Shown piece after piece: positions 28,885 to 38,858 of a DNA stretch of 64,000 bases (the first letter of the stretch is position 1; every line of letters starts with the position of its first letter). Location: NCBI RefSeq assembly GCF_019900845.1, contig NZ_CP074570.1, positions 3,720,001 to 3,784,000 on the forward strand, in the 5' to 3' direction. Made by a program: the position numbers and the translations under genes. Origin of the DNA: Paraneptunicella aestuarii (GTDB lineage Bacteria > Pseudomonadota > Gammaproteobacteria > Enterobacterales > Alteromonadaceae). The notes under the pieces were generated by a model that did no database searches, was not told where the DNA came from, and worked only from the letters and a program-made list of their open reading frames with translations.

Positions 28885-29275
28885 GTCTGTTAATAAAATT
28901 CTCAATACTTTTGTATTACACCCAAGTTTTTCTCAAACTTAAACATTGTCTCAGTCCTGTATAAATAAAGGGCTGAGAGCTTTCGTTTAGTTTCCTTAAC
29001 AGGTTCAAGAATAGAAAATATGATTGGGATCTAACAATTACGATTGACCTTGTCATCAATACTTAATACGTTTATATCCTCTACCCTATCCCAATGGGCA
29101 AATATAATAACCAAGTGTTGATGTACGATAAAATAATTAGCTTAAAGTGGGAAGAAAGGCTGCAAATAATTCATTATCTGCCAAACTTTTTTTATAGAAA
29201 TCGAACTTTAGGGATCAATAAGTTGCGTAAACCTGTGTCACGCATCATCAGTAATAATAACGTCCTCAAAGTAAT
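28885..29275. other. Intergenic region upstream of the propeller-GGDEF-EAL gene
   Basis: This region holds an imperfect 9-bp hairpin (28949-28957 with 28970-28978, one G-T pair) that could terminate gloA transcription, though no T run follows. A 61-codon ORF at 29094 lacks support. The rest is presumed promoter for the 1516-residue protein. Confidence 0.4.
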
Positions 29276-32200
29276 ATGAATAAGCTGATCAGAAAGATGT
29301 CAATTAGCCTCTTGGGGCTTAGAAAAGCAATCCCGTTACTCGCAGCATTTCTATTGAGCCTGCAGGTTTCTATTGCCTGTGCATCGCAAGATTTCAGCCA
29401 ATATCTTACTCGCTTATCTCCAAGTGAAGGACTGTCGCAGAGTGATGTTACCAAAACACTGCAAGACAAAGAGGGTTTCATTTGGATTGCCACCCAAATG
29501 GGGCTCAACCGCTTTGATGGCTACGATGTTAAGCAGGTAAAAGGCCCCAATAATATCTTTGAAAAAGAAGCTATTAGTACCCTGTTTCTGGATAACGAGG
29601 GATATTTGTGGGTCAGCACAGGGTTATCAGGCTTATATCGACTCAACACATCCACGTTTGAAACTGAAAAGTTTACCAATTTAGAAAACTCACCGGGCAG
29701 GCTCCAATCAACCGATGTCTCAGCGATCACTCAAAGTGACGACAACACGTTATGGTTAGGCATTGCCAATGGTGTCCAAAGGCTGGATATCGCCAATAAA
29801 TCATTTACCCGATTTGAAATCATAGAAAGTAATGACGACTACGTTCGAGAACTGTTGTTGAAAGACGACATTCTTTACATTGCGACAACAAACGGCTTGT
29901 TTACGCTAGACACACTCAATAACGAAGTACAGCCTCTTAATCACCTTCCCGCGGGCTTCAAGAACAGAGATAGTAACAATACAAAAATGCTCCAGCACTG
30001 CAAGGAACTCGGGCTGCTGGTTGGTACTGTGGAGGGGCTATTTCGCATTAAAATTAATGGAAGAAAAGATTACAGTGCGCCAGAATTACTGATTGCCGAT
30101 TTAAACATTTGGGATATTGATAAAACTGGCGATAAGTATTACATCGCCACCAATCAGGGATTATTTCTCTTTGACACAAAAACCCATCATATCCAATTTC
30201 TGCTTAATTTTAGCAGCTCAAGATACCGTACAGCCGATGACAATATTCTGGATCTGTATCGCGACGATACTGGCAACCTTTGGTTAGCATCTCGTTCTCA
30301 GGGAGTGTTGGTCTGGTCAGATATATCAACCCGTTTTAGTCATGTCACAACTCGAACAATGCCTCACATTAGTAATGAAAATGTGTGGAATATCCACGAA
30401 GACAATGACGGAATGATTTGGATCGCAACAAACAATGGACTAAACCGCTACGACATAAACAACAATACTGTACAGTCATATATCGTTAATCCAGACAAGA
30501 AAGCCGTCTCTGGAAGACAGGTTATTCGTAATATTTATCCTGACTCTCAAGATGATAATTTACTCTGGATAGATAACGACGAAGGTTTATTCAATTTCAA
30601 TAAAACCACTGGCGAACTCAGTCGTCCATTTATGCAGGACTATGCCAGAACCATTGTTGAAGAGAACTGGACACTTGGAACCTATATTCAAAACAATGAA
30701 CACATTTATTTTTTCAGCCAGAATAATTACTACCATTTCAATGCGATATCTGGCGAAATCAAACCTCTTCCACAATTAGCAGAACAAGTTAATCCTGCAC
30801 TTGGCGTGGCATTTTTATCTGCCTTACCGAACAGGGAAAACACCGTGCTGTTAAGTGCTTCTGGTCAGTTATTTGAGTACAACCTGAAAACTGAAGAAGC
30901 CAAACTTATTTACCAGGTGAAAAACTACCAACCTCACGCCTTTGATTATGTAGACCGCTGGTTAGTCGATAAGCAAGGCGTACTCTGGCTAGCCGTGGCA
31001 GGCGAAGGTTTGATTGGGCTCGATAGCAACACCTATGAAGAATTATATCGTTTCAACAATTCCAATTTATTACTCACCAGCCATGTCTACGCATTGCAGA
31101 TGGATGAGTTTAATAACATCTGGTTTAGTTCCCAGTCAGGGCTTTATCGCTTGCATGAAGACCGCAATCATATTGAAACCTATATTGCCGAAGACGGCCT
31201 GTTATCCTCTGAATTCAATGGTTCATCGTCTTTGAAGCTTAAAGATGGTCGTATGATCTTTGGTTCGCCGTTAGGGATAACAATACTTTCACCCTCTGAT
31301 TTCCAACTAGATAACACAAGCACGCAGGAATATAAGGTTGTGCTCAGTGATATATCCCTGCTGTCAGATGGAAATACCAAGAAAACCTTCATAAATGGGG
31401 CAAACATTGTATTGAACCATGACCAATATGGTTTGAAGTTGCAATTCTCAACCTTGGAATATATTCAGCAGAATCGCACTCAATACGCCATTCAGCTCAA
31501 AGGCCCTGTTTCAATGGAGTTTAACAACTATAACTCTAACGAGTTTATGCTCCCCAAATTACAACCGGGCGAATATCAGTTGCTGGTAACAGCCGATCAT
31601 CCTATTCACGACACCCAGAGCACGCCCCTTTTAATGCAGATAAAAGTGAACTACTCACCGTGGAACTCACCAGGAGCAAAAATTTCCTACCTGTTAGTCA
31701 TTGGTAGCGCTTTGCTGATTTTCTTCATGAAGCGCAGAGAAAAGCAGCTGGAATTGCTGAAAATGCATCAGGAAACGAATGAAAGCAGAAAACAAATGCA
31801 AATGGCGCTTTACGGCACCAATAGCGGCATTTGGGATTACCATATCCATAACGACACCTTATATGAAGAACGAGTAGCGAAAGATCTTGGATACAGTGAT
31901 TTAAAAGGGGCCATCACTATTCAAGACCATACTCAATTGCTAAAACCCGAGCATTACCGTCAAATTAAACCTCTTTGGTTAGATTTTCTGGGCAGTCACA
32001 AAACCGAGTGGGACGCCACTTATCAAATGCGCGCCCAAAACGGCAACTGGCTTTGGTACAGAGATGTTGGACGAGTCGTAGAATGGGATGAAGATGGAAA
32101 ACCAGCACGCATTATTGGAACTTATACCAACATTACAGAAACAAAGGCAAATCAGGAACAGGCAAAACTATTTGGTGAAGCCTTTAGCCAGATCAACGAC

Positions 32201-33826
32201 TGGGTACTGATCCTGGATGCCAAGCTAAATCCCATTACGGCAAATGAAGCCTTTATGAAGGTTTTCGATTTGACTCGGGAAAACACGCAACAGACTTTAA
32301 AACAGCTGTTAACTCGACTTGGTGGACAAAAATATCAGGAATTCAAAGAAATACTGAAATCACTCAACCCCAGAGAAAGCTGGCAAGGGGAAGAGGTACT
32401 TGAAACGCCGTCGAATGAAAAGCATCCGGTGCTGATCAAAATCAACGCCATCGCTCGCCAAAATAGTATAATTTCCCACTATGTAATTGTTATTTCTGAT
32501 ATTACCAATCAAAAACATGCAGAAGAAAAACTGCGTCATCTTGCTCATTATGACTACCTGACCGACCTGCCCAATCGTCAGTTATTATTTGAAAAAATTG
32601 AAGCGAAAATTCGTCGCTCCCAAATGCCATTTGCCGTGCTATTTATTGATTTGGATAAATTCAAACAGGTGAATGACCTGTATGGTCACTTTGTCGGTGA
32701 CAACTTATTGAAACATGTTTCGTCACTGCTACTTGACTGCGTTGCCACCAAAGATATCGTGGCACGCCAAAGTGGTGATGAATTTATCGTGCTGATTAAT
32801 GAAATGACAGACATCAATGAAGTCAGTCAAACAGCACAAAAGATTCTGCATGAGCTTTCCAAAACCATCGTGCTGGGTGACTTGCACGTCAACATTACTT
32901 CCAGTGTGGGAATAGCAACCTACCCAGAAGATTCCGATGATGCCAACGAGCTGATCAAAAAAGCCGACCTTGCCATGATCCACGCCAAAAAAGCCGGACG
33001 AGGCGAGTTCCAGTTTTTCACTCAAGACATGAACGAAAAAGCACATCGTCGTATCACGCTGGAAAACGATTTAAAAGATGCTTGCCGTCAAAATCAGTTT
33101 ATGAATTACTATCAACCTATCATCAACAGCCGTGAAAACCGCATGGTGGGTGTAGAACTGTTGATGCGCTGGCAAAATAAAGATGAAATGGTTCCGCCTT
33201 CTATTTTTATTCCCATTGCAGAAGAGATTGGCCTGATATCTCAAATGACCATTAATGCCATAGACACGGCATTAGACGATTATGCCACCTACTTTAGCCA
33301 GTACCCGGATTTCTACGTGTCCATCAACCTATCACCTGTTCATATCTTGCAGGAAGGTTTGAGTGAAACGCTGGTTGGTTTGCTGCATATTCATAATCTG
33401 CCTTCCAACGTGTTGCGTCTGGAAATTACCGAAACCACCTTATTAGCCGATTTAGACATTGCGCTAAAAAGGCTAAAAGAACTGCGGGATTTAGGCTTTA
33501 AACTACTGCTTGATGACTTTGGAACCGGCTATTCCTCAATGGGATATCTGAGTAAGTTCTCCATCGACTATATCAAGATAGATCGCAGCTTTATTAATGA
33601 TTTGGAAAACAATACCAATCGCTCGATCGTGAATTCCATCATCACTCTGGCGAAAAACCTGGGGCTTAACTGCATTGTGGAAGGCGTAGAAAACCGCGCT
33701 CAACTGCGTTATGTGGAAAGTTTAGGGTGTGAACTCATTCAGGGTTACTTATACAGTAAACCTCTACCAGTGAAAGAAATAGCGCAAATCCCCTTTGCGA
33801 AAACCTCTGTCACCGAGCTGTCATAA
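29276..33826 (+). CDS. Membrane c-di-GMP protein: periplasmic propeller, PAS, GGDEF and EAL
   Basis: A 1516-residue sensor. After a signal/anchor (about 1-37) come roughly eleven propeller blades (repeats such as EGFIWIATQMGLNRF, NTLWLGIANGVQRL, DGMIWIATNNGLNRY), a Y_Y_Y-type domain, one membrane helix near 800-818, PAS domains near 835-1080, GGDEF near 1090-1250 and EAL near 1265-1510. The diguanylate cyclase site is SGDEF (about 1165), which is often active. The phosphodiesterase residues are all present: VELLMRW, INLSP, LEITETTL, LLDDFGTG, IKIDRSF, EGVEN. It may make or break c-di-GMP in response to a periplasmic signal. No operon partner is evident; glpQ follows after 52 bp. Confidence 0.92.
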   Translation: MNKLIRKMSISLLGLRKAIPLLAAFLLSLQVSIACASQDFSQYLTRLSPSEGLSQSDVTKTLQDKEGFIWIATQMGLNRFDGYDVKQVKGPNNIFEKEAISTLFLDNEGYLWVSTGLSGLYRLNTSTFETEKFTNLENSPGRLQSTDVSAITQSDDNTLWLGIANGVQRLDIANKSFTRFEIIESNDDYVRELLLKDDILYIATTNGLFTLDTLNNEVQPLNHLPAGFKNRDSNNTKMLQHCKELGLLVGTVEGLFRIKINGRKDYSAPELLIADLNIWDIDKTGDKYYIATNQGLFLFDTKTHHIQFLLNFSSSRYRTADDNILDLYRDDTGNLWLASRSQGVLVWSDISTRFSHVTTRTMPHISNENVWNIHEDNDGMIWIATNNGLNRYDINNNTVQSYIVNPDKKAVSGRQVIRNIYPDSQDDNLLWIDNDEGLFNFNKTTGELSRPFMQDYARTIVEENWTLGTYIQNNEHIYFFSQNNYYHFNAISGEIKPLPQLAEQVNPALGVAFLSALPNRENTVLLSASGQLFEYNLKTEEAKLIYQVKNYQPHAFDYVDRWLVDKQGVLWLAVAGEGLIGLDSNTYEELYRFNNSNLLLTSHVYALQMDEFNNIWFSSQSGLYRLHEDRNHIETYIAEDGLLSSEFNGSSSLKLKDGRMIFGSPLGITILSPSDFQLDNTSTQEYKVVLSDISLLSDGNTKKTFINGANIVLNHDQYGLKLQFSTLEYIQQNRTQYAIQLKGPVSMEFNNYNSNEFMLPKLQPGEYQLLVTADHPIHDTQSTPLLMQIKVNYSPWNSPGAKISYLLVIGSALLIFFMKRREKQLELLKMHQETNESRKQMQMALYGTNSGIWDYHIHNDTLYEERVAKDLGYSDLKGAITIQDHTQLLKPEHYRQIKPLWLDFLGSHKTEWDATYQMRAQNGNWLWYRDVGRVVEWDEDGKPARIIGTYTNITETKANQEQAKLFGEAFSQINDWVLILDAKLNPITANEAFMKVFDLTRENTQQTLKQLLTRLGGQKYQEFKEILKSLNPRESWQGEEVLETPSNEKHPVLIKINAIARQNSIISHYVIVISDITNQKHAEEKLRHLAHYDYLTDLPNRQLLFEKIEAKIRRSQMPFAVLFIDLDKFKQVNDLYGHFVGDNLLKHVSSLLLDCVATKDIVARQSGDEFIVLINEMTDINEVSQTAQKILHELSKTIVLGDLHVNITSSVGIATYPEDSDDANELIKKADLAMIHAKKAGRGEFQFFTQDMNEKAHRRITLENDLKDACRQNQFMNYYQPIINSRENRMVGVELLMRWQNKDEMVPPSIFIPIAEEIGLISQMTINAIDTALDDYATYFSQYPDFYVSINLSPVHILQEGLSETLVGLLHIHNLPSNVLRLEITETTLLADLDIALKRLKELRDLGFKLLLDDFGTGYSSMGYLSKFSIDYIKIDRSFINDLENNTNRSIVNSIITLAKNLGLNCIVEGVENRAQLRYVESLGCELIQGYLYSKPLPVKEIAQIPFAKTSVTELS

Positions 33827-33878
33827 AAAATCGTTATAGGTTAACGTCTTATCAATCTAATCTGAACAAGGAACCCCC

Positions 33879-34895
33879 GTGAGAGCTGCTCGTCTCGTAT
33901 TTCTTTCTGCCCTGTTGCTATCATTTACCGCTCAAATATTTGCACAGCCTATCGTTATTGCTCACAGAGGCGCTTCTGGTTATTTACCAGAACATACGTT
34001 AGAAGCTGTGGTGATGGCTTATATGCAAGGGGCAGACTATATCGAGCAAGACGTGGTGCTGAGTAAAGACAACATTCCCGTGGTATTGCACGACATTCAC
34101 ATTGATACCATCACCAATGTCGCAACGCAATTTCCGGATAGAAAACGCGATGATGGTCGTTACTATGCGATTGACTTCACGCTGGCGGAATTAAAAACAT
34201 TACGCGTATTTGAACGCAGAGATGAAAAAGGGGAGCAAGTATTCCCTGATCGCTACAAGGGCGATGCCCACTTCACTATTGCTACCTTGCAAGAAGAATT
34301 GGAGATCATCCAACAGCTAAACCGCCAGCATAAAAAGCAAGTTGGCTATTACGTAGAAATCAAAGCCCCAAAGTGGCACAAGCAGCAAGGTAAGGATATC
34401 AGCACCATTACCCTAACCCTGTTACGCAATCATGGACTAGACACCCCCGAATCCGCCATTTACATACAGTGCTTTGACTTTGCCGAAACCAAACGCCTGA
34501 GACACGAATTAAAAGCCCAGTTGAAACTGGTTCAACTCATTGCCGAGAATGACTGGCAAGAAGCAGAAACGAATTATGACTACTTGAAAACCGAAGAGGG
34601 CATTAAGGAAATCGCGACAGTGGCACAAGGGATTGGCCCCTGGATACCACAATTATTAAAGCGAGATAGCAATAAAAAGTTAGTAAGCACTGGCTATGCT
34701 GAAATTGCTCATAATGTGGGGTTAAAAATCCATCCCTATACCTATCGAATCGACGCTCTGGTATTGGATTCAGAACAAACCGAACTATTGGATGCCCTGT
34801 TCAAAACAGTAAAAGTCGACGGTGTATTTAGCGATTTTACCGATGTAGTGCGTGCTTATCTGAACAACAATATGGATAAACAGGCGATGCAGTAA
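33879..34895 (+). CDS. glpQ: Periplasmic glycerophosphodiester phosphodiesterase
   Basis: GlpQ hydrolyses glycerophosphodiesters to glycerol-3-phosphate and an alcohol. A signal peptide (LVFLSALLLSFTAQIFA) precedes the TIM-barrel motifs AHRGASGYLPEHT, DYIEQDVVLSKD and VVLHD, which supply the catalytic His pair, metal-binding Glu/Asp and Arg. At 338 residues it matches the periplasmic class (E. coli GlpQ 358). The start is GTG with AAGGA upstream. A 9-bp hairpin spans the stop codon. Confidence 0.92.
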   Translation: MRAARLVFLSALLLSFTAQIFAQPIVIAHRGASGYLPEHTLEAVVMAYMQGADYIEQDVVLSKDNIPVVLHDIHIDTITNVATQFPDRKRDDGRYYAIDFTLAELKTLRVFERRDEKGEQVFPDRYKGDAHFTIATLQEELEIIQQLNRQHKKQVGYYVEIKAPKWHKQQGKDISTITLTLLRNHGLDTPESAIYIQCFDFAETKRLRHELKAQLKLVQLIAENDWQEAETNYDYLKTEEGIKEIATVAQGIGPWIPQLLKRDSNKKLVSTGYAEIAHNVGLKIHPYTYRIDALVLDSEQTELLDALFKTVKVDGVFSDFTDVVRAYLNNNMDKQAMQ

Positions 34896-34905
34896 ACATC
34901 GCCTG
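34881..34905. terminator. Hairpin across the glpQ stop codon
   Basis: A perfect 9-bp stem (34881-34889 with 34897-34905), 7-nt loop. It lies between two convergent genes. No T run follows on either side, so it may stabilise mRNA ends rather than terminate. Confidence 0.4.
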
Positions 34906-34929
34906 TCGTCACGTATTCTTCACCAAAGC

Positions 34930-36291
34930 TTATGCGTGGATTTTATCCGTTTCATGAGTATCCCGCTCTGATATGCCGGGTTCAGATCCATCGAATTCAG
35001 AACCATCCGGCGGAAGCGGCAGTTCTCTCTTGGGCAACACCATAGTAATGATGGCACAAGAGCTATGCACAATCGCCAATACCCGGAACGGCGCAATGAT
35101 AGGGTCGATAACCACAAATAACACCAATACCGCATCCAGTGGTAATCCAAGTGGCCCCGATACCAATGACAACATGGTTAACATCGACACACCGGAAGAG
35201 CCAGCCGTTGCCGTTCCTGCCAATAATGAGCCCAAAATCACCACGATAATCAACCCCGGATCCACATCCAGGTTGTACACCTGTACAACAAACATAGTAG
35301 CCAAGGCAAAGTAAAGCGTGGGGCCAATCCGGCACAAAGTAAAGGTGAGTGGCACCAGCAAATCCACGCTTTGCTTATCAAAGCCTAAACGTTTATTAAG
35401 CGCTTCCAGGCTGGCTGGCAAACTCGCCATTGAATTGGCGGTGCTTAAAGAAATGGTGATCGGATCTTTTAGCGCCTTCATCGAGCCCCAGAAGGTGTCG
35501 GTACGCTGCCAGATAAACAACGACATAATGATAAAAAGCAGTACAAAACTAAACACAACAATCGGTACAAACTTAATCATGGCAATCAGCGCATCGGAGC
35601 CAATTTGGGACATAGTAGAAGCTAACAACCCGCACAAGCCAAAGGGAAAGATATACATTAACCACTGCACCAGCTTGTTAAAGGAAGAATAGATAGCTTC
35701 AAAGCTGACACAAATGTGCTCTGACACATCTTCTTTTAACGTCCCTATGGCAAAACCAAATAAGATGGCAAAGAACAGCACTTTAATGGTTAAACCACTG
35801 GCAAGCGCCTCAAAGATATTAGAAGGCACCAGATTCAGGAAAAACGCCTGGATCAATGAGTGCTCTTCGGGCTCTTTATAAGGTTCATATAGATTGACTT
35901 CCAAATCAGGCGCAGACAAATCCTGAATGATATTACCAATAGCCGCCATGGATTCTTCACCCAGATTACTGCCCGGATTAAACATCAATCCAGAGAAAGT
36001 ACCAATACAGCTTGCCAGGATCATGGTGCCCAAAAACACTTTTAACAAGCGACCAAGCTGGTTCTTCTGTCCTTTCTGTTTTAGTAAACGACCAATGCTA
36101 AGAGAGATAGCAGTAAGCAGAATGGGCAATACACACATGGTCAGCATATCAAGATAAAAACGACCAATAGGCGCAACCACTTCAATCCATTCGGTCTTCA
36201 CCAAACCAATGTAAATCCCTAGCCCTGCGCCTAAAAATACAGCTCGGTTGGTTTTTAGATGTTGCAGATATGGAACAACTGAATAAGACAT
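34930..36291 (-). CDS. Dicarboxylate/amino acid:cation symporter (DAACS family)
   Basis: A 453-residue secondary transporter of the GltP/DctA family. It shows the family's re-entrant loop signatures: the serine-rich stretch SLSTANSMASLPASLEAL and the later region GTATAGSSGVSMLTML. These proteins import glutamate, aspartate or C4-dicarboxylates with Na+ or H+. GGAGG lies just upstream of the ATG. It is the last gene of a porin / binding protein / symporter unit; the binding protein ends 18 bp upstream. Substrate inferred only by family. Confidence 0.9.
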   Translation of the reverse strand: MSYSVVPYLQHLKTNRAVFLGAGLGIYIGLVKTEWIEVVAPIGRFYLDMLTMCVLPILLTAISLSIGRLLKQKGQKNQLGRLLKVFLGTMILASCIGTFSGLMFNPGSNLGEESMAAIGNIIQDLSAPDLEVNLYEPYKEPEEHSLIQAFFLNLVPSNIFEALASGLTIKVLFFAILFGFAIGTLKEDVSEHICVSFEAIYSSFNKLVQWLMYIFPFGLCGLLASTMSQIGSDALIAMIKFVPIVVFSFVLLFIIMSLFIWQRTDTFWGSMKALKDPITISLSTANSMASLPASLEALNKRLGFDKQSVDLLVPLTFTLCRIGPTLYFALATMFVVQVYNLDVDPGLIIVVILGSLLAGTATAGSSGVSMLTMLSLVSGPLGLPLDAVLVLFVVIDPIIAPFRVLAIVHSSCAIITMVLPKRELPLPPDGSEFDGSEPGISERDTHETDKIHA

Positions 36292-36309
36292 TTCGATTTC
36301 CTCCCTGAC

Positions 36310-37158
36310 TTAGCTTCGATTACGGTGGATGGTTTCAATCACATCCGGATAGTTAAACAACACTTTGTTTGCGGAAAGCTCCAATCCTAATGACTGAATG
36401 TAAAAATCCAGCATCGATTTCAGAAAATAGCCATCGGGAGGCAGAGCAATGCCTTTGGGATCAAAATCTTCCTGCAACACTACAGTGAGCAAATGAACCG
36501 CGTCATTTTTGTTATCTAAAATGACTTTTTTGATCTCAGCTTCGTCACGAAAAGCAGCAACCACTTCCTGATTACGCACCGCTTTGACCACCTCTTTCCA
36601 GGATGGATATTCGCGTATTTCCATCTGTTTGAAACGCTGTCTGGCGTAGCCAACATAAGAAGAATTGCCAATAACGCCCAAGGTTCCGCGCAAGTCCTGA
36701 ATGGTTTCCTGTTTGGAACGGCCTTTTAGTTGCTTCTCAAGCAAAACCCGGTTGACCAGCAAGGCTTTTTTCAGGTTGATATAGGGCTTGGTAAACAACA
36801 CCATTCCCGCTCGGCGCACAGTGATGCTCAATTTACAAATGGCCATATCTGCCTGTCCATTCGCCACCATAAACACCGTGTCATTGAGGGTTTTGGCACT
36901 TCGGTCAAACTCCACTTCCAAACCTAGGTGCTGGGCAAATCCCTTAATCAGCTCAACGTCTACGCCATCAAGCTCTCCTTTGTCATTAAGATAATAAAAT
37001 GGCGGCGTATCTTTGTGATACATGGCAACTCGCAGTTTGCCTCGCTCATAGATGGGCTTCAATGCAGGGTTTTGCTGCATGCTGGCATGATCGACTGCCC
37101 ATGCCCAAGCTGGGCATAACAGCAAACAAAAGGTAAATCGAATTAAAAATGAAATCAT
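36310..37158 (-). CDS. Periplasmic solute-binding protein, family 3
   Basis: A 282-residue exported protein: signal peptide (FLIRFTFCLLLCPAWAWA), then the SBP_bac_3 pattern GKLRVAMYHKDTPPFYYLNDKGELDGVDVELI, ADMAICKLSITVRRAG and LRGTLGVIGNSSYVG. Family members bind amino acids or related small acids. Its partner in the operon is a secondary DAACS symporter, which does not need a binding protein, so it may instead feed a sensor such as the divergent symporter-kinase. It is 52 bp after the porin gene and 18 bp before the symporter. Confidence 0.85.
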   Translation of the reverse strand: MISFLIRFTFCLLLCPAWAWAVDHASMQQNPALKPIYERGKLRVAMYHKDTPPFYYLNDKGELDGVDVELIKGFAQHLGLEVEFDRSAKTLNDTVFMVANGQADMAICKLSITVRRAGMVLFTKPYINLKKALLVNRVLLEKQLKGRSKQETIQDLRGTLGVIGNSSYVGYARQRFKQMEIREYPSWKEVVKAVRNQEVVAAFRDEAEIKKVILDNKNDAVHLLTVVLQEDFDPKGIALPPDGYFLKSMLDFYIQSLGLELSANKVLFNYPDVIETIHRNRS

Positions 37159-37210
37159 GAATATAAAACTCCCTGATATCTACTTCTGGAATCGCTTTAT
37201 GACATCAGAA

Positions 37211-38449
37211 CTAAAAGCGATATTTCATTGATGCCTGAATTCGGCGCACAAATCCCGATTGCTCATCAATCAGTGTGTCTTGTGCGGTCAGAGCATTGTC
37301 TCGAATCAAGTAATCCGTGCGTTTAGCTAGTGAATACTCCAATCCCAATTCGGTTTCTGGAGACAAACTCCAAATCAAATTGGTATGCACCGAATGATAA
37401 GATTTCAGTGGTTGCTTAAACGCGCTGAGAAAATCAGAAGAACCGTCAGGCCAATTGACCTTTACATAGCCAGTATTGAAGTTACTGCGTAGAGAATCGC
37501 TCCAGCGCAATTGATAGCCGAGGTATCCACCCCACGCTTCAAGTAACTCAAGGTCATAGCCAGATTCGGTTTCCGTTAAATAACCGGTATATCTTGCTGA
37601 CTCCTGGATATAGCGTCCCAAACCTTTGCCGTGACTAAAATGGAATCGTAGCTGTTGCCTGTCACCAAGATGAATACGGCCTGATACCCCTACTCCATGG
37701 GCCAATTCAGTCTCGGTTTCCAGATAAGGTTCCGTTAACGCAGAAGCCGCACCCGGTGACACGCCAGCTTTAATGGCACGACTCACCAATTGCAATGAGA
37801 CATGACCCCATTCATCCTGATAGATAATGCGATGAGTTAAATCAAAAAGCGGATCCAGCTGAGAAACGCTGGTTCCAGCACCAAGCCCAGTGGTCACAAT
37901 ATCCGATTCCGGATTCTCAAGTGCATGGCTCAAATAGAATTTACCCAACTGGTAGCTGTAGCGAATTTGCCCCTGACGTAAAAATGCCTGCCCGGTATCA
38001 TTGGAAAAATCCAGATTCTCAGGAAAGCTTTTCACATCAACGTAATTCGACCATGCCTGACCAACCAGCCAGTTTCCCACCTCAATATAAGCATGACGCA
38101 AGCCCGGTGTGACCGAGTTAGTTACTACTTCAGAGTTAGTCGGACTATTGCTGCCACTACCAAAAAAGTCCCATTCGATAACGGTTTTTATTGGCATGTC
38201 AGAAATTTGGTTCGTCGACGTGATCCTGACTCTGGATTCGCGAGCATGAAACCGTATCTGTTGATCCGAATACCCTTGATCATCGGTGTCGATCTGAGTG
38301 TAGTTGATGCGATCACCACTTTTCTGATCCAAATCGTAAATGCTATCAACCTTCAGATAGCCGCTGATTTTGACCTCCCCATACGCCAGATTTGACGTTC
38401 CTAATGTAAACAAAACAATAAACAGCCAATGTTGCCAATAATGCTTCAC
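37211..38449 (-). CDS. DcaP-like outer membrane porin
   Basis: A 412-residue outer membrane beta-barrel. It has a signal peptide (WLFIVLFTLGTSNLAYG), an early VKISGYLKVDSIYD segment, the region AYIEVGNWLVGQAWSNYVD typical of DcaP-type porins, and ends in an aromatic KYRF, the usual BAM recognition signal. DcaP-type channels favour dicarboxylates, which fits the downstream dicarboxylate/amino acid symporter. The start is GTG with AGGAG 6 nt upstream. It heads the three-gene unit. Confidence 0.8.
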   Translation of the reverse strand: MKHYWQHWLFIVLFTLGTSNLAYGEVKISGYLKVDSIYDLDQKSGDRINYTQIDTDDQGYSDQQIRFHARESRVRITSTNQISDMPIKTVIEWDFFGSGSNSPTNSEVVTNSVTPGLRHAYIEVGNWLVGQAWSNYVDVKSFPENLDFSNDTGQAFLRQGQIRYSYQLGKFYLSHALENPESDIVTTGLGAGTSVSQLDPLFDLTHRIIYQDEWGHVSLQLVSRAIKAGVSPGAASALTEPYLETETELAHGVGVSGRIHLGDRQQLRFHFSHGKGLGRYIQESARYTGYLTETESGYDLELLEAWGGYLGYQLRWSDSLRSNFNTGYVKVNWPDGSSDFLSAFKQPLKSYHSVHTNLIWSLSPETELGLEYSLAKRTDYLIRDNALTAQDTLIDEQSGFVRRIQASMKYRF

Positions 38450-38858
38450 GCAATACTCCTGATGATTAACTTAGAGTGTCAAATGTAGAGGGCGCGCCAT
38501 ATAAAGACTCGGAGGATCACTTGGCTAATCAGGGGAATTTTTTGATTACATTAAAACTAAATATCTGTGTTTAATTGTCAGTCACCCATAGAGATTTATC
38601 GCAAACTCGCCGTGGATACTTCCATGTAGGCTCCACAGCCGCTTCGTCGATTCATCAAGTGAAAAGCAGGGCTGAGGGTTTGCTCCTAATTCTCTACAGA
38701 TGACTGATAGTTCGGAACAGGTATGTAGAGCATGTAGAACAAGATTGCTCATTACACCACTAAAGTATTGTGTTGCAGGCTGATTTGATTCTACTTTTCC
38801 TGAGAAGTTGCAGGTATCATGTGGCCTATCCTGAAATGATTGAGTAAGTTGGCACCCA
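38450..38858. other. Divergent porin/hybrid-kinase intergenic region
   Basis: 409 bp containing the family A element (38579-38706) and the presumed promoters of both transcription units. A minus-strand ORF at 38582-38887 overlaps the element and is not credible. Confidence 0.5.
38579..38706 (+). repeat. MITE-like element, family A, copy 1
   Basis: A 128-bp element with related ends: CAGTCACCCATAGAGA on the left and, in reverse, CAGTCATCTGTAGAGA on the right. The core (CACAGCCGCTTCG...GATTCAT...AAGTGAAAA) recurs on the minus strand at 51811-51958. No coding capacity. It lies between the divergent porin and hybrid kinase genes. Confidence 0.7.
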
